From contig NC_090723.1 in NCBI RefSeq assembly GCF_040954835.1, positions 3,854,001 to 3,918,000 on the forward strand: a DNA stretch of 64,000 nt, read 5' to 3'. Made by a program: the position numbers and the translations under genes. How positions within the stretch are numbered: the first letter of the stretch is position 1; each line of letters starts with the position of its first letter. This document shows positions 35,000 to 47,903 of this stretch, piece after piece. This stretch comes from Lepisosteus oculatus (Eukaryota; Chordata; Actinopteri; Semionotiformes; Lepisosteidae). The notes beneath the pieces are model-generated. The model did not search any database. It saw nothing but the letters and a program-made list of their open reading frames with translations, and had not been told where the DNA came from.

Positions 35000-35414
35000 A
35001 CGGGAGAGGGAGAGGTAGAGAGAGGCAGAGGGAGAGAGAGAGAGAACACATTAATCTCTCATGAGCTAATTTTTTGTTCATTCTTAGCTGTGCTGAGCAT
35101 CTCTCTCGTACCGGCACACAAATACGAGAGAGAACCACACACACAAACACAGAGCGCGCGGGGCTGTCATTGCGTGGCTGGAACAGAGCCATCTCGGGCG
35201 AAGGAGGAACCCGGCGAGGAAGACAAGAAGGGAAAGAAAAGGAAGGAGGACGGAAGACGGGAAGAGCGAATAAGAGAAGAGAAGAGAGTGAGAGGCAGAA
35301 AGAGACAGAGACTGAGAAAAGGAGAGAGAGAAAGACAGAAAAAAAGAACAGGAAACAATATTACTCACAACACAAGTGGTTCGTGTTGCAGAATGGGAAA
35401 TGCACCATCCCAAG
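35000..35414 (+). other. srcin1: Probable first coding exon of srcin1 including 5' UTR
   Basis: The purine-rich leader precedes the start codon at 35393. The 5' limit is not readable and is set only approximately. CTGTACCTTTAAGAGAACGG near 34984 could mark the upstream border. No TATA box is evident. The exon would end at 35414 at a GC donor. Confidence 0.45.
35393..35414 (+). CDS. srcin1: SRC kinase signalling inhibitor 1 (p140Cap), first seven codons, partial
   Basis: SRCIN1 is a neuronal and epithelial scaffold that binds CSK, p130Cas and cortactin and dampens Src activity; it also shapes dendritic spines. The reading ATG GGA AAT GCA CCA TCC CAA G gives MGNAPSQ plus one base. This equals the N-terminus I recall for mammalian SRCIN1 (MGNAPSQ, then D in the next exon), including the point where its next exon begins. 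The start context is excellent (A at -3, G at +4). Reading on without splicing meets a stop after ten more codons, so splicing at about 35414 is required; the site is AAG/GCATGT, a GC donor. Gly2 may be a lipidation site. Later exons were not found, so they probably lie beyond 64000. The match is short, so confidence is moderate. Confidence 0.7.
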
Positions 35415-38400
35415 GCATGTCAACTCTATCTCCATGCATACTTTAGTAGCAGGTATTTTTAATTTGCGTGTTTTCCAACTGCTGGCTGTCAGTTATCTGA
35501 TATCAGGGGGGTTGATGTGTCATTGCTGTATTTTCTGCTCACGCTCTTGTAACAGAAAAGCAAAGCGAGAAGAGTGGTGTTTTGGAAAGGGTCAGGGGGA
35601 GAGGGGAGCATGGGGAAGGATGCTGGGGGTGTCAGCAGAGGAGCAGGTTTTGTTTCGGAGAGAGGACCGAGGGAAGCGCACTGGGGAGGGCTGCTTATCT
35701 CGCCACTGCTTGGAGAGCAAGCGGGCAGATGTGTGGACAGCTGTGGGAAAGCGGGCACTGCAAGTGAATGAGCAGGGGGGGGAAAAAAAGCAACTGTGTG
35801 GGATTGAAACAGAGTGCAGAAGTGAAAGGAAAGAGGAGGCCAGAAGAGTGACAGCCGGCGCCGGGTGTCAGAATGGAGAGGGGATGGAGAGGAGGGAGAA
35901 GGAGGAGGAGGAGTGGGGAACAAGGATGGAAGACAGTCCGAGAGGGTGAGGGGCAGAGGCACAGAACGGCACAGGGACAGCAGCTCGGCTGGCAGAGAGG
36001 AAGGGAGTTCGTGCACATGGAATGGGAGAGAAGGAGGGATGAACTGTAGCACGGGAGAGATGTAGCATTCCTCTCTTGTTGAAGAGTATGAAGCAGCAAG
36101 CACATTGCTTTAGTTCTGCGCTTTAGTGCTTTAAGTGCTTTCTCACATGCACAAAGAGAAGGAGGCATGTTTTGCCAAGGATGGGGTGTCTTCTGGGGAA
36201 GCACGGACAGGGAAGGAGACACGCAGGCAGAGAATGAGAATGTGCAGGTTTGACCCGTGAACCACCCAGACAGGCAAAGAGGTTAGGGCATTTCTGCGAG
36301 AGCAAACTGGGGAGAGGTCTGCAAGCAAGGGCGCTCGCAGGAGCTGGTGCAGGATGAGAGAGGGAAAAGGAGAGAATCCAAAGGAAAAAGCAGGAAGAGG
36401 TGTATGGTTAATGGAGGGACACAGGCAGCTATGGCTGACTGAGAGACTAAGCGTCTGCAAGAAGAGAGAGGAGGCAGGAGAGGTGGTTTGCCGACAGTCA
36501 GCGAGACGGAATAAGAGGAATGGCTTGTTAGTGTTGGTGTCAGGAGGATCCCTCTGTTCTGCGCGCTACAGCCTTCACACAGGCTGTCACCCGGGGACAG
36601 TCTGGTTGCCACGGAGAAATATTCACAGGAGCGGGAGCGAGTGGAGAAGGAGAGGTGGACCGAGGGAGGGGCTGGGCAAGGCTTGGGGAAAGGCAGGGAT
36701 GAAAGGCTTGGGGGTTTACTAGGGGAGGGCGAGAAAAGGGGATGGGGATCAAAAGGATAAGGACAGAATGGAAGAAGAGCGGAAGAATGAAGGGAGAGAT
36801 GGACCCCGCGTTTGGAAGAGCTGGGAATTACAGAGGGGTTGGGAAGAGAAAGACCAGATAAAAAGGAAGGCAGGCATCAGGATACTAAGGAGTGGAGTCA
36901 GGATACGGAGGGAAAATGGGAGAGTGATTAAGGGGAAAATGAGAACTGATTCTGGGGCGGGGAGGGGTATTAACTGGGGGCTGTGTGCACAGAAAGGCAG
37001 AAAGCGGGCAGCAATGACCTTGATTTCTTTCCATCTTTGATCGCTAACCTTGAGCAGTTCATCTCCAACAAATGAAGTTCTCATGCTTCAGTAGCAGAAT
37101 TGCCACCTGAATTGAGACGTGTTGTTCAGACCCGTCACGAACCAAACATGCTTTACATTTGCAGAGCCTTTGGTGTTATGAAAAATAAGATTTATCCACA
37201 TAAAAGACTAACATGCGATCAGTTTTAAGCATTTGGGATATATCGCTAGTGAGGAATATACCACTAGTCCACTCTTGCTGGAGCAATTTCAGGTTTTTAA
37301 TTGGATGGATGAGCACCGGTTCCGCAGGGCAAGACCAGCATGAGCTTAAATCCTCACAGTAGGTTACTGTTTTTGCAAAAAGGAGAAAGCAAAGCAAAAA
37401 TTGATGGTTATAATTTGAAAAATATTTTAAATCAGGAGGACACTATTCTGTGCACACAGATCCCTTTGTTAAATGGAAAGTGGTGAAAGTTTAGTACAAA
37501 GAGACTGAATTTCAGAAAGGCACTGTTGACATTTCTCATAGAGAAGGATGCTCATGAACTTTGCGCTGTGGAAGCTGAGCTGTGGAGTTAACATTCTGGA
37601 GCCCATTTCTGCCAATATGTGAAAGCTCTCGCCAAGCTAGGCTGGATGTCTTGGGCGTGCAACTAGTGACTAAAAGCTGGCTTTGAAATGGTAAAAAAGC
37701 TTAATGTCTGTGAGCGTACGAGCACTCATTTTCAGAGACCCTGAGTTGCACTAGTCCTTCATAATCTTGCCAAGGTCACCACACGCTGTGGAGTGAGCCC
37801 TGGCTGTCACTTGGTTTGAGTCACGGTAGGTTGCAGTTCGGTGTTAACAAGACAGATCCTAGGCTGCCAAGTTCTGTGTCTGTGTTTGAAAGTGTCCAGA
37901 GAGTTTTTCTAACCTGCCGGGCTTGGGGAAAAACTTGACTCTGTGGGCCAACTTAATCCTCACAAGCAGTTCAGAGCTGGGTCATGGTTGTAGCCCTGTA
38001 TTGGAAATGCTGAGTCAGCACTGCCTCAGCACATCATACTAATAAGTGGCAGAAAGCTAATTGGGGTGTGTGAATCTGAGAGGAATTCAGAAACTTTGAT
38101 CTGCTGTTTCAGGTTTTGTCATTCACCTTGACTTCTGTGTGTTTTTTGGCACAACAGCGCCTAAGTATAGGAATCTTGACCTGCTCCAGACTGTGACCAT
38201 TCATAGTAACTTTCATTATTTTTATATTATTTATATTTTATTTACACATTATTTCATTATTTTAAATTGTAGTTAATGGATGTAACTATGTTATTTCCTT
38301 TGCTGTTTTACAGTGCATCCAACAGTATACATTTGGAGTATTCTTCTGTTAAGCGTTACTAGCTTTTTACATTTTCTTGCAGGGTTTTTGATAGATGATT

Positions 38401-39760
38401 TCAGTGGATTGGACATCTTGTCTTTGGGTTTAATGGTTTAATGCCATAGACCCCAGTAAGAAAATCTAGTGAATAACAATATGAAAATAAGGAATTACAC
38501 TCATTTGTTGACTGTAGATTGTTTTTGTTTCTGCTGTTCAAACCTTTCACTTAAACAGGACTAAACTGAGACTGTTGAGTTGTGCCAACTGTGACTGTGT
38601 CTGTGACTGGGGTGGACCTTGAGGTGGTGTATCAGATAAAGTAACAAGCCATAAGTTACATTAAATCACTGATATTGGACAGATAAAATTGGACTCCTTG
38701 GTATTTTTTAAACTAAAATGTGCATTGCTTTTTTACGACTGCTGGACAAAACATTAAAAGAGAAGCTTGATTAAACTGAGATGTTTGAAAATAACACTGG
38801 TGGTTTAAGAAATGAATGTGCAGTAGCTTATATGTTTTTAAAACTAGGCTGCTTTTGTGTTTAGGTGGTTCTCTTGAAATGCAGGCTATTGAGGAATTTT
38901 GACTAGACGTGCGTGAGAAGGCTGCGCTGTGCTCTGGGCTTTTGACACAGTTCGGGGTGTGTGTCTTTGTGTTACTGTGTATGTGCTGTGTTTTGTGCTT
39001 TGATTGGCTCTCTGTTCGCTGGAGTATATATATTACCTTGCATACAAATGCTGAGCTATGATTGGCTGTTGATTACAACATAATGGTGACAGTGTGTTGC
39101 TGGCTTGGTTCTGGGTTTTGGGCTAATTTAACATGCTGGGATGTGCATTGTTCACGAGTGCCTTTGCAGCTGCATTGACTTGATTAAAGAGGGTATTACA
39201 AACCATTCATCCACTGTATTTGCTATAGCATTACGTTGGTGTTTGACCTTTTAATTAATTTTTACCTTCTTCTTCCAGTTTGCATTTGTGCTGGGCTCAC
39301 TTTGAACAACTTGTCGCAGCTTTGTAGCGGCACCTCTGTGTGGCACAATGACGTTTAAATTAAATTTTAAAAAATTAGTTCTGCTGCAGTGTTTTCTATC
39401 AATCTTCCCACTTTTAGCAAGCTAAACAGGTGTGTAGCGTATTACAGGGAAGTCATTGGGTTCAGATTGATGACAGAGCCATTGAAGGAAAATATTTCTT
39501 GACTTATTGTTTACAGTAAAGGGTAAAGCTGATCTCTTCAAGCCTGCATTCTTTCCCAGTCCTGTTTTCAAACTTAGATGGATAAAGTGCAGACATGAAT
39601 TTACCATAATTTGGTGCAAATACACCAACAGTACTTCATTTTCAGCTGTGAGAGCACAGTGATGTTTTTGGTATCAACTGGTTTGTCAGTTTTTATTTTT
39701 ATTATCTCCTGTATCGGCTTTGGAATTATTTTTAGATTTATTTGAACTGAAGGGCTTTTT
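35415..39760 (+). other. srcin1 intron 1, proximal part
   Basis: The purine tract continues to about 36960, followed by ordinary AT-rich intron sequence. No further exon with a familiar protein was found; long frames at 35489-36103 and 35695-36222 (minus) and 35074-35949 (plus) are composition artefacts. Confidence 0.5.
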
Positions 39761-39769
39761 ATCTATTTT

Positions 39770-39845
39770 AAAGTGCTTTGAGATGATTGCTTTCAAAGGT
39801 GCGAAAAAATCATATAAAATCAAATTGGTTATTCGTATTGTTGTT
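39770..39845 (+). mobile_element. LINE (L2-type) 3' tail remnant
   Basis: AAAGTGCTTTGAGATGATTG, then CTTTCAAAGGTGCG and ATATAAAATCAAATTGG, resembles the end of fish L2-like LINEs (AAGCGCTTTGAGATGA, then GGCGCTATATAAA). Only the tail remains. Confidence 0.5.
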
Positions 39846-41386
39846 GTAGTTTAGGTTTTCTTTCCACAGAATTATGCGTTTTGAGGTATATATGCCCTAC
39901 ATTAATTTAGAATGATTTAGAATAACAACAACAAGGAGAGATGCTTGTGCTTGATTTTAGAATCCTTGATATTAGTACCTTTGTCTATGAGATGCTCATG
40001 TATTTTGATTTGGTACATTTTACCTCAGTGGTCTTTAAATGCATTAAATGCATAAAAGCTGAGAGTGATAAAAACTGCGGAATGCAGGTTGAGTACTGTA
40101 TCGTCAAAGTTATCAGTTATAAAGCACCTTCTGGGAGGAATCAGGATGTTTTATCAGGATCCAGTTCTTTGTGTCAAAAGCAGGTAGATAGATTTCAGCT
40201 GGGACTGTCAGTTTCCCATTCAGACATGCCACCTCTACAGTGAGAAGAGCCCAGAAGTAGACATGTGCTGTAAGTGTTATTCCACTGCCTGGGAGTTCGT
40301 GCTGTAGCTTGAACGATTCTCGGATGCGGTTCTCCTTCTCCCTCCCCTGCTCCAAGGCCAGTCTGCGGTGCGCGCAGGCTCGCTGGCGGGTCCCTGTGCC
40401 GAGCGATCCGAGCTTCAGCCTGGGGCGTTTTTCTGGAGCCCTGTGGGATCCTTGGATATGATGAAGATTTGTTCATCCAATTCATTACCTGGTAAAATGT
40501 GCATTTGAGGGATCATCGGGCCTTGGGAGAAATCACAGTCAGCCCAGTTCTGCCTGTTTTCCCCTTTAATCAGTATAGCTTCTGACTGGGGCTTGTGAGC
40601 CACAGCAGTCCTGGAGCACAAAACCATATTAATGACCTGACATTGTATTTCCCAGCCAGCAATTTCCTGGTAGCCTTAGTTATGTTACTTATTTATGGAA
40701 GGATGAACTGGTGAAAACTAAATATAGCAAGTGAGTCAGTTCTCATGTGTTTTGCACAGAAAGGGTTTTGTAATTTGCAGGATTTTGACAATTCCTTGTC
40801 TGTATTGCCTTCATTTTATTTAGTACATCACTAAAGAAATTCACGGAAATGTGCAGACATACTTTCCTACTCTGATGTGTAGTGCAGTGAAGAAAATGTT
40901 TCTTAAGGCATCCGTTAAGAAACGTTTGTTCTTTAGAGATAATTGATGTGTATTGTATTATGTTTTTTTTGCCCAAATGTCGTTTCTGTGCTATTAGTAT
41001 ACATATAAACTGTGCATTGTTCTGAGAAGACTTGTCCAAGTTAAATTAATAGGAATGTGACGAGTTGGGAAAGACCTTATACACTGTAAACCACCTTGCA
41101 GTGCTATTATATTTTCCTGCTTCCATCTTCAGTAGCTGTAAGCTGTCCTTTCAGCAGGTAGTTCTATTGCTTTGCAGGGTTTTCCAAGTGTGGTCCAACC
41201 TCAAAAAGAGACAAATTTTATCAATCAAGGCCTAATTAGGTCTTTCCATGCACAGGTGCAAAAGTTACAAGCAGACTGACATAATATGTTAAACTGTGGA
41301 TCTCAAAGACCAGACCTGAGGAGCATAGCATTATGGAGATGGCTTATGAAAAATACAGTAGTAGTCTATATATAAGTGATACCTAT

Positions 41387-41470
41387 AGGGCTCTCCATGG
41401 CTATGTTCCTGAGTACCTGTCTGACTTTCTATCGTCCTATAGCCCTTGTCCGTCTCATTCTGGTCTCCTC
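41387..41470 (+). pseudogene. LINE reverse-transcriptase C-terminal remnant
   Basis: The frame reads RALHGYVPEYLSDFLSSYSP followed by SHSGLL. This matches the pattern found after the RT domain of L2/CR1/Rex-type LINEs (ALHGLAPEYLSDLL, then a Y-P motif and SGLL). It is under 30 codons and surrounded by non-coding sequence, so it is a dead fragment. Confidence 0.55.
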
Positions 41471-41999
41471 TGTGTGTGTGTTGGTTTATGTTATCTTTTG
41501 AAAGAAAAGTACTATGGAAACCAAAGATGGTGCCACTGTAAATCAAGAACAATTGCATTATGGCTGTGAAAATGAAAAAAAAAAAAAACTAAAAATATTT
41601 GTTTTTACACTTTCCTATGCCAGCTCAATCTGCATGTCACACGGGATCATGAATCATAGCTGCCTCACTGCTGTCCCTAGGGATGGAGCTCAAAGGAGGG
41701 TGATGCATTTTTAACACAGCCTGAGGTCACAGCAATTGCCGTGAATTTAATGTGGAAGACTTGGCTACAATGTCTGCTTGGGACCTCTTACATTGTTTCA
41801 GATTTCCTGGCTGTAAAAGCTTTTAAAGCGTTTGTATGAGTTAGCCTTAATTATTGATATTGCAGTCTGCTGATGTTTACATCAAAGACACCGCGAGAGG
41901 AAGTTTCATGCTCTTTTGACAACACTGTGTTGCAAGATTCCATCCCTGCTTGTCAGTTCTGACACTAAAAGTAGAATTTTGATTATTACTTGTTTGCTG

Positions 42000-44900
42000 A
42001 AATATTATGCATTCATTGTATTAAATATGTCTAAATGTCTTGTCTTGTATCTCAGGGGTTATACAACCAACAAATATTCTGGTCCAAAGGAAGAGCACCT
42101 TATAGCTTGCTTTGGAGGTCCATCACATCCCATCCCAGTACATTTCAGGCCCAGAATTGCTTAGCTTTTGACATCTGGCCAGATCTGTCAGGGTGCTCCT
42201 AATGTAATGTAAATTCAAAACGCTTCAGGTAGTGATGCAGCCCCACAGTTGTAGCTGTGGTAGACTGACTATACTGCCTACCAGTTGACCTTAGAATAAA
42301 CTGTTATTGATTATAGCCGTCCAGCTCAAACATTCAAGCCTTCTCTGTAAAGAGAACCTTTTTCCAGAAATATTAACCCACAGTTTCAATTCTGTTGGTC
42401 AGTTTAAGCCTTCTCATTCTTCTTGCTGCCTGTCCTCAGAGCTACTTCTGTAGGTCTAAATTTACCGTATATACATTGAAAGTCTGTATATATGGATTTA
42501 TGCCACAAAATTAGATTATGGTTGAAGTGATAAGCTAAAGCATTTAAAGTTCTAGGTTCATGACATGTAAAGGTACCGAATTCCATTTGCTTTCCATTTG
42601 GCATTTTGTGGAGCTTCCCCTGAGAGGGGACTGGAACTCTGAAAAATTATGATTGAATAACATTTAAAGCACTGAAACCCAAGCCTCCCCATTCATACTG
42701 CCAGATGTTTCTGTGTATCAGAGTTCAGTTTTCCATTTTTGGAAATCAAACAGTAAATGTTTGAGAAATTGGCAGCAGTAACTTGGAGGATTCTCTCAGC
42801 TGATATACTTAGTGGTAGCCTGAAAATACGCTGTGCTGTACTGTAAATAATCACTCAAACAGCTTGTCTGTTTTGGGAAAATAAGGAAGACAGGAAGACA
42901 GGCTGAAGTAAATGGTTCTTGATAGGTCACCTTGTAAAGTTTGAGATTTAATTTATTTTTCTTACGCACATGCGGACATTGCTACGCTTTCTGATTTTCA
43001 GCATCTTCTTCGATCTTCACATGGCACTTTGTGTGTCTTTTAAAAGCCCTCTAATGCGATCTGCACTCAAATGCTTTTTTTTGTGTAAATTTAGCAGTGA
43101 CTAAGCATCATTAATTATCATGTTGTCTGTATATTAATTATGAGGCAGTAATTGAATGCTTAAAGTGCATTATCCTGGCATTAGCACAGCACTCCCTAAG
43201 CTGTCAGAGCAGATGCGGTGATCTCTGTGTGTTTTCCATAGACAGAGGAAAGGAAGCAAGGTGGAATTTTGCCCTCCTCTATTCTCTGGAGTGCAGAGGG
43301 GCCGTGACCTGTAATTATTTTTCTTCCAACTCATTGATCATCGGGGGGATTCCAGGGAGCCAACATACCCATGGGCTGAAAGAGTGCGCTCTTCTATCTG
43401 GGCCAGGGCTTTCCACAGGGCAGTGAGTGGTTGTGACGGGAACATATCTGTGGGGCTTCATGCTTCTAGCCCGGCTCAATGTGGGATCAAGTCACAGAGG
43501 TTGAGCTGTCTTTCCTGCGAATGCTTTCATTCCAAAGGCAAATAATAGTAACATCTTTCTAGTTAAGGACCTTACGCGTAATCAAAGTAGTTTACATTTT
43601 GTTCCACATGTATTTTAATTGTGTTTTAAACCAACAAAAATCCATGATCTGGGAGTTAAAGTTAAAGTATTTAAATAAGTGTTAAAGTAGCATTACAGAA
43701 CATTTAAATTGTCTGTACCGTGTTTTATCTGAAAACGATTTACAAAAAAGGAAAAAGAGAGGATTTCCCGTCCCCTTTTCAGTAGTTGACATTTTGACTT
43801 CATCATCATTGTCAACATATAGCACAGTATTTACAGAAAGAACAAATGAACAAGGTGCCCTGGGCCTTGTCATTGTCTATTCACGTGTCTCCACAGCTGG
43901 GTTTCCTGGAAAGCCTGATGCCTGATCAGGTTCACAGGGGCTAGAGGCCAACCTGGACCGACACTGTGGGCAGAGAGCACTCATCTCTTTCCAGTATCCT
44001 CAGTTAGGGGAGTGAAGAATCTGCAAGTCACAATCTATGCAGATGTATGAGACTTTAACAACAAAAAATACAGAAACAAAATAGATGTGCAAAGGAAATT
44101 GAAAACGTTGAGGAGTGAAGTAATGAATTTCCCTCGCTGCAATCTTAGGTTTTTTTCTCTTCTTCTATTTTTTTTACACCACCTTCTGGTCTAAATCTCC
44201 AGTCCTAGTTTTCATTCCATGAAAAGGGAATAAAAATACCGGCTAAGAATACAAAGTAGGCAGCACTGCCATAATTTACAAAAATGCTTCTTCTCCGACT
44301 GCATTTCAATAGCCTCTATCTCCCCCTGGGCGATTGCTAACTTATTGAACTGTAGTCAAAGATTTATCAGTTTGTAAATTGCCAGCCAGCGTCATCAAGA
44401 CTGGTTCTTCAGCCTCCTAATTGTGTTTCTTTGAATTTACGGCTTGCTTGAAAACTTGGCATCAGAGACTACAAAGTATTAAAAGTGATCTTATGTGAGC
44501 TCATTTATGTAAATGCTTATGTAAATATGTGTATATGCATATTGTGGTTGTGCGTGTATATTCATGACAACAGTAGTGTTTTTTAAATCAGAATGGCTAC
44601 AGGAAATTCAATGTCATTGCCCTTATATTCCACCTTGATGAATTTTGTGTAGATTGTTGCTTCTAAATAGTAAATATATTGGCATTTTAACCTTATTCCA
44701 TTATAGCCCTTTGGGATTGTTTAAAAAAATAATAATAACAACATAAATGCTAGTTATTACTAGTTTTCGTGCCCAACAGCTTGGAAATGAAAACGACTCA
44801 TTTACTGCTGTAATAACAGGAACAATGTCATTGTCTGTCTGTCTGGAGAGGACTGTGAGAGATAACCAGTGTCACTGGATTGATAACCAGTGTACAGTTG

Positions 44901-46350
44901 TGTTGGACTGAACTCATTCAGTCCCCTTCCTTCACTGTCTTCTCCATGTTATTTTTCTCCTTTCAGATCAATCTTTGTTTTTGTCTTGGATGTTTCAGAG
45001 GCTTCAGCAGCTTTCTGTAGCGGTACCAGTAGCTCCAGTTAAGACATCTTTTAATAAGATACTCAAAAAATCTTGAAAAAATGAAGTAAGAAGCAGATCA
45101 TCTTTGTCACTTTTAACACTTGCTAATATTAAAATAAAACCTGATACAACACTGCTGTAGAAAATGAAGAGAGTGAATGAATGAGACTTTTCTGAATATA
45201 TTTATTTTACGAGTGCTAAATTTTCTTTACTTATTTATGAAGGACAAGTAAGAGAAAAACACAAAATGATACCACCTCCACGAGTTACTGTACATACTGT
45301 ATAACAGTGCCACTTAACATGTACTGTAATTGTTTGCTTTATTTTTGATAAATGAATAGTTTAAAATGTTCATCAGTGACATGTAGGTACCGCCATGTTA
45401 AGATCTCCTGCTTATGAAATGTCTTGGAATCCAAAGTGATGTCAGTGTGGACGTTCCAGGCGATAATGCTGCTTTTTCCCCTGACAACTGAGCTGTCTGT
45501 CAGTGTGCTGTTTCTATAGTTCATTCCAGTGGACTGCTGAAGACATGCAAACTCGATTATGTTCAGATGGTGATGCTCTAACCTTGTTTTGAATCTGTGT
45601 GGCAGTGTGATTATTTGATGTCATAGACTTGTTTAATAATTAAACATTACAAAAAGATTTAATGTATGCCAAAGGTTTTTATTAGTATGGATCGGGAATT
45701 TATTAAATTTGGAATCTAAGGAAGTTTGCAAAAGAGAAGAAGCCATTTAATCTTCTTTGGCTGCTACTGCCAGCACTTACATAAAGTATTTTAAAAATCC
45801 ACATTCCTAAAAATGGTTGGAAAGTGCCACGCTATAAAAAAGGAGAATAAATTATACAAAAAAAAAAAGATTAAGACCTTAAGAATGTCAGTTTAAACAA
45901 GACAGCTTTAAGGTAGAATCTGAAGATCGACAGCAGTTTTATCTTGTTGAGCGGACAAACAGGATTCCAGCCAGAGAGCAGCAGAAAGTGACGCGAGGGG
46001 GATATTTTATCAGAAGTCAGAAAGGAGGGAGAGATTTCCTTCATGGCCTTAGACATCCAGAACAATATATTGAAATTAAAAAGGAAGCCAGTCCAGGGAT
46101 TTTCTGACATGGGTGGTATTTTTTATATGTTTTTAAGAATGAGACCAAGTCAGAACTTCTTTGTATACTGAACATATGTTTATCTAAATAGTTTGACAAC
46201 CCAGCACATAGAGCACTGCTGTAAAAAAGCATATAGTGTACTAGTTCCTCAGCAGCAGGCACTGGCAGAACAGATTGTAACCAAACAGTCTTCCGAAGGT
46301 GAAAGAAAGACACCTTGGTGACAACACTGAACAAGTGCCACCAAAATTAG
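42000..46350. other. srcin1 intron 1, AT-rich part without recognised genes
   Basis: No exon, RNA gene or named repeat was recognised. The stretch 45870-46330 has frames only on the minus strand and could be an old LINE fragment, but no motif supports this. Confidence 0.4.
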
Positions 46351-46399
46351 ACTATTTAAAAAAATGAGCACGCTTTTGAACCCATTTACTGAAAGATTT

Positions 46400-46560
46400 C
46401 AGAGAATGTGTTTAAAGAACATGGCTGGGCAGCTTGTTCCAGACACCCACAACCCTCTGTGTAAAGAACTACATCTGAGGAAGTCTGGAATTAACCCTCT
46501 GAAGCTGACTCTGTCTTTGAAGTCCAGTTGTTGGATGGCGTTGACCTGGCTGAGTGGAAA
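46400..46560 (+). mobile_element. Possible LINE-like interspersed repeat, weak copy
   Basis: GCAGCTTGTTCCAGACACCC, then ACAACCCTCTGTGTAAAGAA, resembles the start of the element at 51040-51420 (GCTGGTTCCAGACTCCCAC, then CCTTGTGCAACAAAG). The match is partial and is judged by eye. Confidence 0.35.
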
Positions 46561-47269
46561 CCACCAGGACATTTCCTCTTTATTGCCTCTCTTTCCTGTT
46601 GATAGCAGCCTATCACTCAGCTCTTCTAATATCCTCTCCTTTTTCACTCCTCTGGAGAGGGAGAAGATGACATTTGAGAGAAAAGCAGTGCCTCTCAGTG
46701 CAGTGTAGAAACGGTGGGTGTGTCTGGCATGCTGAAGTGTGTGCGCACGTACAAAAAGGCGGTGCTGTTTGACAAATAAAAGCTTGTGATCCTCTACCGT
46801 CTAGACCTTATTAAAATCAGAAAAATACACACATGGAATAGAAAACACCCGAACTGCAAAAGTAAAATCACCATTTTCATTTAGACTTCTCACTGGTCCA
46901 ATCCTGATGCAGTTGCAACAAATGCCAGCATTGGGTTTGGGTTTTAGGCTGGATGGCATTGGGGATACAGCTCCTTTGGGTGGGTTCGGTTTTTGTAATG
47001 CAGAGATCTGAAAGACGTCCCACCGACTTGTCATTATCTAGACTGGCCTCGTGGTGGAGCGTGATGGCTGCATTGTCCTCAGTGAAAGCCTAATTCTTCA
47101 CTATTGTAAACAAACTGTGTTTGTGTTGCAAACGGTACAGGTTTTCGGCTGCTGAGTTGATGACTGGGGAATTAAAAGATGTTTAAAATTTCAAATGGTC
47201 TTCTTGTGGCTGAGCCACTTACAGTTACATGTGAGAGCCACCCCCCACCCCGCTCACACATACAGTATA

Positions 47270-47285
47270 CACACACACACACACC
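47270..47285. repeat. Short CA microsatellite
   Basis: A pure CA dinucleotide run of about 15 bases in the presumed srcin1 intron. Confidence 0.8.
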
Positions 47286-47854
47286 TCCATACCCTCATCC
47301 CTGCAGTTGCTTAGAAACAGGAATTCTGTAAGCCCAGCGCTGTTGTTGTGGGGAAATGAGGGGGCTTCACTGATCAATTAGGGAATAAATCACCAGGTTC
47401 GGCCAAAACAGCTCCGTGTCTCGCACTGTGTCTGTTCAGGATATACTGAGCTGCTGCCCTTAGCAACAGGGATTGGACTGTTAAAGGGACAATCTTTACA
47501 ATAATTTAACTCAGTTTCACAAACCTGGTACAGAAGTTCTAACAGGCCAGTACATAGGCTGTTATCTGTCAGACTGTAAGATTCCTTTATTAGAGATTCA
47601 TAGTTGCATATTGCTTACTTAATTTAGCTTTGGAAAATGCATTTAATCAAAGTAACCTATGGTGATATGTGGAGAAGTGGAATCCAGAAACACTTGGCTG
47701 TGTATAGATAATATCCTGTATCCTGCAAAATAGGCTACTGGATCAATTCTTAAGACATTCAAGTGTTATAAGGGATACTAGTCTTAGTATTTTCTCGCCA
47801 GGTGTTGCTTTGAAATCAGATGTTTCTGGGCTGGTTGCTCTAAGTCAGTGGCAC

Positions 47855-47871
47855 ACAATATAAGTGTAAAC

Positions 47872-47903
<32 letters not shown>
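47855..47903 (+). mobile_element. SINE tail remnant with ATT microsatellite
   Basis: CACAATATAAGTGTAAAC precedes a pure ATT repeat (about 47872-47903). This equals the last part of the 5S-type SINE tail (TATATAAGTGTAAGCAATT, then ATT). The body of the element is gone. Confidence 0.5.

Larger units (their letters stand above)
34990..36960 (+). repeat. Purine-rich (GA) strand-asymmetric tract
   Basis: Over nearly 2 kb the plus strand is dominated by A and G, including pure runs such as the GAGAGG-type repeats at 34998-35045 and AGGA/GGGA mixtures through 35940 and 36700-36950. It spans the presumed srcin1 5' UTR, start codon and first part of intron 1. It produces long artificial frames: Glu/Arg/Lys-rich on plus, Pro/Ser/Leu-rich on minus. 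Confidence 0.7.

Noticed and set aside
35074..35949. 291-codon plus-strand frame
   Set aside because: It lies in the purine tract and is almost entirely Glu, Arg, Lys and Gly. It overlaps the proposed srcin1 exon in a different frame. Composition explains its length.
35489..36222. Minus-strand frames of 204 and 175 codons
   Set aside because: They are the Pro/Ser/Leu-rich complement of the purine tract, overlap each other in different frames and have no domain.
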